Source: Pseudomonas synxantha BG33R (GTDB taxonomy: Bacteria > Pseudomonadota > Gammaproteobacteria > Pseudomonadales > Pseudomonadaceae). From it: a stretch of DNA of 64,000 nt. Positions 60,372-64,000 of the stretch are shown in pieces. A program made the translations under genes and the position numbers. Under the pieces are notes generated by a model. The model saw only the letters and a program-made list of their open reading frames with translations, searched no databases and was not told the DNA's origin. Numbering within the stretch: the first letter of the stretch is position 1; every line of letters begins with the position of its first letter. The stretch lies in NCBI RefSeq assembly GCF_000263715.2, contig NZ_CM001514.1, positions 4,033,674-4,097,673 of the forward strand, read 5' to 3'.

Positions 60372-61955
60372 TCAAGAGGCGGCCACAGCCGCAATCTGTC
60401 GTTGTTGAGTGATGCGCTCGGCCAGTTGCGCCACCACATGGCGCGCGGAGTTGGCCGCCGACTCCTGCCAGATGCCCACGCCACTTTGCACCAGGCCGTC
60501 GCCGGCGAAGTACACCCGGCCATGGGGCCGTTCCAGCAATGCGTGGGCCTGGGCGGGAAAGTGTTCGCGTTGCAGCCACGGGCCTTCGCTGTAGGGGATC
60601 TGTTCCCAGGACACCGCCAGTGGATGACGCAAATGTTTGGAATAACCTGGATGCAACAGCTCTACGGCTTGTCGGGAGGCGGCGTGCTGCTGTTCGAGTG
60701 GCTGTGCGCCGAACACGTCGGCGCCCTCCCCGGTCACGTAACCGGCCACCAGCACGCCCTCGCGGGTGTTGAGGTCGTTGCTGGGGTACCACAGCAAGCG
60801 CGCCGGGTGCTCGACCCATGACAGGCCGCCATAGGTGCGGTAATCGGTTTCCCAGAAACGCGGGGATTGCCACGCCACCTTGGTCGCCTGGTCGCTGCGC
60901 GTGCTGAGCAAGGCGGCCTTGACCGGGTCGCTGAAGTCGCTGTCGAGCCTGGCCAAAAGGGGCAGCGGCAAGGTCGAGACCAGGTAATCGGCGCGCACCA
61001 CCTGCTCGCGGCCGCTGTGCTGGTCGTGATAGGTCACCGCCACGCCGTCCTCCAGCTGGCGGATCTGCCGCACTTGGGCGCCCAGCTGCACCTGCTCATG
61101 CACGCGTCGGTAGAGGGCGTCGGTGATCCGGTCCATGCCGCCCACCGGCTGGAACATGGTGGCTGAAAATTCCGGGAATTCGGTGTGCAACAAAGCGCCC
61201 CAGAGTTCCGGGTGCAGCAAGCGCTCCAACCCCAGCGGCTTGTGGCGGGCGGGCAAGGCGCCAGGGTGGGCGGCGGATTCAAGGTGCCCGGAACGCAGGG
61301 TGCCCTCGAAGGCCAGCTCCTGGGACAGGTCGCCATACACCTGCAAGAAGCCCAGCAAGCGTGTGCGCTCTTCGCCACTCAGTACATCGTCGAGAGCATC
61401 ACGCTGCACCGCCTTGGCCAACAGCCCGGACAGGTGCCCACGGGTGTCGTTGAGCGCCTGGCCGACGCTGAACGCCGGCTGGCTCAGGTCCGGCCGCACC
61501 TGGGCGCCATGGCTGCTGTTGACCAGCACTTCCAACGGCACGCCCAGCTCGCTGCAATAGTCGAGGATCGTGCGGTGCTGGCTGGGAATGCGCGCCGGGC
61601 CGGCGTTGAAATACTGGCCCGGATCAAACCCCACGGTTTGCGAGCGGCCATCCTTGTAGTCCACGCGGTCGCCGTTGCGCAGGGTCCAGGTGCGGCCACC
61701 CACGCGCTCACGGGCTTCCAGCACCTGCACGCTGAAGCCGGCGCGACTCAGTTCCAGGGCCGTGACCAATCCTGCAATCCCGGCGCCCAGCACCAGCACG
61801 CGGGTGCCCTGTCCCAGGCCATCCTTGAGTTTCAGCGGTTGCGGTCGGCGGTGTGACGATGGGCCCAGACCCAACACCGCCAGTGCATCCTTGACCGCCT
61901 TCTCACCGCCCACTGCGGCAATGCTCGACAGCGCTTCACGTCGTGTCAGTCCCAT
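60372..61955 (-). CDS. Flavin amine/amino acid oxidase (FMO family)
   Basis: A 527-residue flavoprotein of the monoamine oxidase/L-amino acid oxidase family. After a short TRREAL-containing N-terminus (a weak twin-arginine-like motif) comes the FAD fold VLVLGAGIAGLVTALELSRAGFSVQVLEARERVGGR (about 52-87). Typical later elements are FQPVGGMDRITDALYRR and the C-terminal GRVYFAGDGLVQSGVGIWQESAANSA. It would oxidise an amine or L-amino acid to the imine with H2O2. Between RidA and an amino-acid ABC transporter, its substrate is probably an imported amino acid (inference). Confidence 0.86.
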   Translation of the reverse strand: MGLTRREALSSIAAVGGEKAVKDALAVLGLGPSSHRRPQPLKLKDGLGQGTRVLVLGAGIAGLVTALELSRAGFSVQVLEARERVGGRTWTLRNGDRVDYKDGRSQTVGFDPGQYFNAGPARIPSQHRTILDYCSELGVPLEVLVNSSHGAQVRPDLSQPAFSVGQALNDTRGHLSGLLAKAVQRDALDDVLSGEERTRLLGFLQVYGDLSQELAFEGTLRSGHLESAAHPGALPARHKPLGLERLLHPELWGALLHTEFPEFSATMFQPVGGMDRITDALYRRVHEQVQLGAQVRQIRQLEDGVAVTYHDQHSGREQVVRADYLVSTLPLPLLARLDSDFSDPVKAALLSTRSDQATKVAWQSPRFWETDYRTYGGLSWVEHPARLLWYPSNDLNTREGVLVAGYVTGEGADVFGAQPLEQQHAASRQAVELLHPGYSKHLRHPLAVSWEQIPYSEGPWLQREHFPAQAHALLERPHGRVYFAGDGLVQSGVGIWQESAANSARHVVAQLAERITQQRQIAAVAAS

Positions 61956-61965
61956 GTCGATGCTC

Positions 61966-62889
61966 CTAGTCCGGCAAGCCCGGTGGATTGATCAGCGACT
62001 TGTCGACGCGTTCGACATCCAGGCCCCAACGTTGCAGCACCTGCTCGTATTGCCCGCCGGCAATCGCGCCTTCCAGGGCGGTGTGGATCGGCTGGACCAG
62101 GCCGTTGTCCTTGCGCGTGGTCACGGCGATATCGGCCTGCAACGGCCAGCCACCGTTGACGGTGCCGACGCGCTTGATGCCGCCGGTGATCGCCGCCGAA
62201 TAGGCGTACACCGAGTTAGGCCCGAACAGCGCATCGCTGCGCCCTGACTGCACCGCCAGTTGCGCGGCGGCCTGATCGTCGAAGTATTGCAACAGCGCAG
62301 GCTTGAGGCCGGTTTTTTCATTGGCCTCGTTCCAGGCCAGCAGGACCTTTTCCTGGTTGGTGCCGGAGCCGACGATGATCTTCAGCCCGGCAATGTCCGC
62401 CGCCTGCTTGATCTCAGTGATCTTGCTGGTGCTCTTGACGTAAAAGCCGAGCACATCCTGGCGGTAGGTGGCGAAGTCAAAACGCTTTTTGCGTGCCTCG
62501 GTGACGGTGACGTTGCTGATCACCACGTCGTATTTGCCCGAGCTGACGCCCAGGGGCCAATCCTCCCAACTGGTCTGTACCACATTGAGTTGCAGGCCGA
62601 GGCTATCGGCGATCAGTTGTGCGGTATCGGCTTCGCTGCCGATGGTGGTCTTGTCGTCACTGGCGAGCAGTGCCAGGGGCGGCCCGGCCACGCCGGACAC
62701 GGCCACGGTGAACTTGCCCGGCTGGGCGAACTTGAAGCCCGGCGGGATCTGCGCGATGGCCGCTTCATTGCGCGGCACATGGATGCGCGGGCGGTCGGGG
62801 CTCAGATCGACCTGTTGCACAGCGAAGGCGTATTGCGCGGTGCTGACGGCAAGCGCCAGCAAGGCCACGCGGGTGGTATGGATGAACAT
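61966..62889 (-). CDS. Periplasmic amino-acid-binding protein of ABC transporter (family 3)
   Basis: A 307-residue binding protein. The signal peptide is MFIHTTRVALLALAVSTAQYAFA. The solute-binding family 3 pattern KFTVAVSGVAGPPLALLASDDKTTIGSEADTAQLIADSLGLQLNVV is followed by GKYDVVISNVTVTEARKKRFDFATYRQDVLGFYV. The N-terminal mature part carries an unusual extra segment (residues about 24-60). The ATG at 62889 follows AAGGAG. It belongs to the leftward operon with the ATPase and permease; ligand probably a polar amino acid or amine. Confidence 0.9.
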   Translation of the reverse strand: MFIHTTRVALLALAVSTAQYAFAVQQVDLSPDRPRIHVPRNEAAIAQIPPGFKFAQPGKFTVAVSGVAGPPLALLASDDKTTIGSEADTAQLIADSLGLQLNVVQTSWEDWPLGVSSGKYDVVISNVTVTEARKKRFDFATYRQDVLGFYVKSTSKITEIKQAADIAGLKIIVGSGTNQEKVLLAWNEANEKTGLKPALLQYFDDQAAAQLAVQSGRSDALFGPNSVYAYSAAITGGIKRVGTVNGGWPLQADIAVTTRKDNGLVQPIHTALEGAIAGGQYEQVLQRWGLDVERVDKSLINPPGLPD

Positions 62890-62906
62890 GACAGTCACTC
62901 CTTGAA

Positions 62907-63680
62907 CTAAAGCACCTTGCCGAGAAAGGCCTGGGTACGGGGATGGCGGGGTTGGCGGAAGATCTGTTCGGGCGGGCCTTCTTCGATCAACTGGCCGTCG
63001 CAGAGAAACACCACGTGGTCGGCAACTTCGCGGGCAAAGCCGATCTCGTGGGTGACGATCACCAGGGTCACGCCCAGTTGGGTGAGGCCCTTGATCACGT
63101 CCAGCACCTCGCCCACCAGCTCAGGGTCGAGGGCCGAGGTGGGCTCGTCGAACAGCAGAACCTTGGGGTCCAGCGCCAGAGCCCGGGCGATGGCGACGCG
63201 TTGCTGCTGACCACCGGAGAGCTGGCGCGGATAGGCGTCGGCCTTGTCCGCCAGGCCGACCTTGGCCAGCAACTCGGCGGCCTTGAAGTGGGCTTGGGCC
63301 TTGCTCCAGCGCTTGTGGGCCAACGGCGCTTCGGCGATGTTTTCCCAAGCGGTCAGGTGCGGAAACAGGTTGAAGTTCTGGAACACAAAACCCACGTCGA
63401 TGCGACGCTTGAGGATTTCGCGCTCCTTGAGTTCGAACAGCAGGTCACCCTTGCGCCGATAGCCGACGTATTCACCGTCGATGGTGATATGCCCGCTGTC
63501 GATCTTCTCCAGGTGGTTGATGGTGCGCAGCAAGGTGGACTTGCCCGAGCCGGACGGGCCGAGGATCACCGTGACCTTGCCGGGGTCGATGGTCAGGTCG
63601 ATGTTATCGAGCACCTGCTGGTTGCCAAAGCGCTTGCCCACGCCCTGGATCTGGATGCGCCCGGCGCGTGCTTCAGCCAT
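62907..63680 (-). CDS. Amino-acid ABC transporter ATPase
   Basis: A 257-residue ABC ATPase of the polar amino acid class. It has Walker A GPSGSGKST, Q-loop VFQNFNLFPHLTAWENIAEAP, signature LSGGQQQR, Walker B VLLFDEPTSALDPE and the His switch VTHE. The ATG at 63680 overlaps the permease stop by 8 bases, indicating coupling. A longer upstream frame is rejected. It drives import with the binding protein encoded 18 bases downstream. Confidence 0.93.
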   Translation of the reverse strand: MAEARAGRIQIQGVGKRFGNQQVLDNIDLTIDPGKVTVILGPSGSGKSTLLRTINHLEKIDSGHITIDGEYVGYRRKGDLLFELKEREILKRRIDVGFVFQNFNLFPHLTAWENIAEAPLAHKRWSKAQAHFKAAELLAKVGLADKADAYPRQLSGGQQQRVAIARALALDPKVLLFDEPTSALDPELVGEVLDVIKGLTQLGVTLVIVTHEIGFAREVADHVVFLCDGQLIEEGPPEQIFRQPRHPRTQAFLGKVL

Positions 63681-64000
63681 GGGACTTCTCCTTGAGCCAC
63701 AGGCGCAGGCGCTGCAACGGCGTCGGCGGCAGCACCCGGGCGGTGCCACGGGCGAAATGACGTTCGACGTAGTACTGGGCGCTGGTGAGCACGGTGGTGA
63801 TGATCAGGTACCACACCGTGGCCACGATCAGCAGCGGGATCACCGCCTGGGTGCGGTTGTAGATGACCTGCACGGTGTAGAACAGCTCGGGCAGGGCCAG
63901 TACGTAGACAATGGAGGTGCCCTTGACCAGGCCGATGATTTCGTTGAACCCCGACGGTAAAATCGAGCGCAATGCCTGGGGCAGGATAATGCGAAAGATA
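63673..64000 (-). CDS. Amino-acid ABC transporter permease, cut by the right edge
   Basis: The C-terminal 108 residues of a HisM/GlnP-type permease. The frame is open to the edge and shows the EAA-loop region (IILPQALRSILPSGFNEIIGLVKGTSIVYVLALPELFYTV). Two membrane segments follow, and the end is PLQRLRLWLKEKSHG. The protein start and any further permease gene are outside the window. Confidence 0.9.
   Translation of the reverse strand, partial: IFRIILPQALRSILPSGFNEIIGLVKGTSIVYVLALPELFYTVQVIYNRTQAVIPLLIVATVWYLIITTVLTSAQYYVERHFARGTARVLPPTPLQRLRLWLKEKSHG

Overview
The window looks like a chromosomal segment of a fluorescent Pseudomonas (P. fluorescens group). This rests on GC-rich coding, Pseudomonas-type REP palindromes and REPIN doublets between genes, a lipopeptide-type NRPS with LuxR and outer-membrane-factor neighbours, hpa and tyramine-type catabolic genes in the Pseudomonas arrangement, and a CupD-like fimbrial locus with Pvr/Rcs-type regulators. 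No rRNA, tRNA, IS element or CRISPR array was seen.

Layout. 1-1.1 kb: AT-rich end of a foreign-looking region with a partial ABC-2-type permease. 1.1-1.7 kb: DUF6124-type small gene behind a long, highly structured leader. 1.7-10.75 kb: two-module NRPS (Cstart-A-T-C-A-T, no thioesterase), divergent LuxR regulator and an outer membrane efflux lipoprotein; this matches the first-synthetase locus of split cyclic lipopeptide clusters (viscosin/orfamide type). 10.7-19.5 kb: homoprotocatechuate meta-cleavage cluster hpaA / hpaG1-G2-E-D-F-X-H-I / hpaR. 19.6-32.5 kb: tyramine-type amine catabolism. It contains an FAD amine oxidase, cupin, MoaF-like protein, two SDRs, FeaR-like regulator, DUF3156 protein, APC permease, OprD porin, two-component flavin monooxygenase, aldehyde dehydrogenase and a RidA-like protein. 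Together these predict amine import, oxidation to the aldehyde and then the aryl acetate, ring hydroxylation, and meta-cleavage to central metabolites.

32.8-36.3 kb: PNPOx-like protein, two overlapping LysR paralogues and a GST. 36.4-40.5 kb: a clearly AT-rich four-gene operon (cysteine-synthase-fold PLP enzyme, purine-type phosphoribosyltransferase, EamA exporter, ATP-grasp ligase). Its coupled or overlapping genes and composition suggest a transferred mini biosynthetic cluster; it is the best candidate for an undescribed system. 40.5-43.1 kb: aldo/keto reductase and a DUF1835 protein.

43.1-57.7 kb: chaperone-usher fimbriae interleaved with signalling genes. The order is degenerate receiver (divergent), chaperone, adhesin-like subunit, hybrid kinase, EAL response regulator, hybrid kinase with HPt, LuxR-type regulator, major subunit, chaperone, usher. 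RcsB-box-like palindromes (TAAGAATCGTCTTA type) occur before three of the transcription units. 57.7-64 kb: acid phosphatase lipoprotein, HTH protein, HD phosphohydrolase, then a leftward group of RidA, flavin amine oxidase and amino-acid ABC transporter running off the right edge.

Short motifs give regulatory links. GTTAA-N4-TTAAC palindromes lie at hpaA/hpaG1 and hpaR, with a near match upstream of the FeaR-like gene. TGGCR-N9-AARCC lies in three intergenic regions of the amine cluster.
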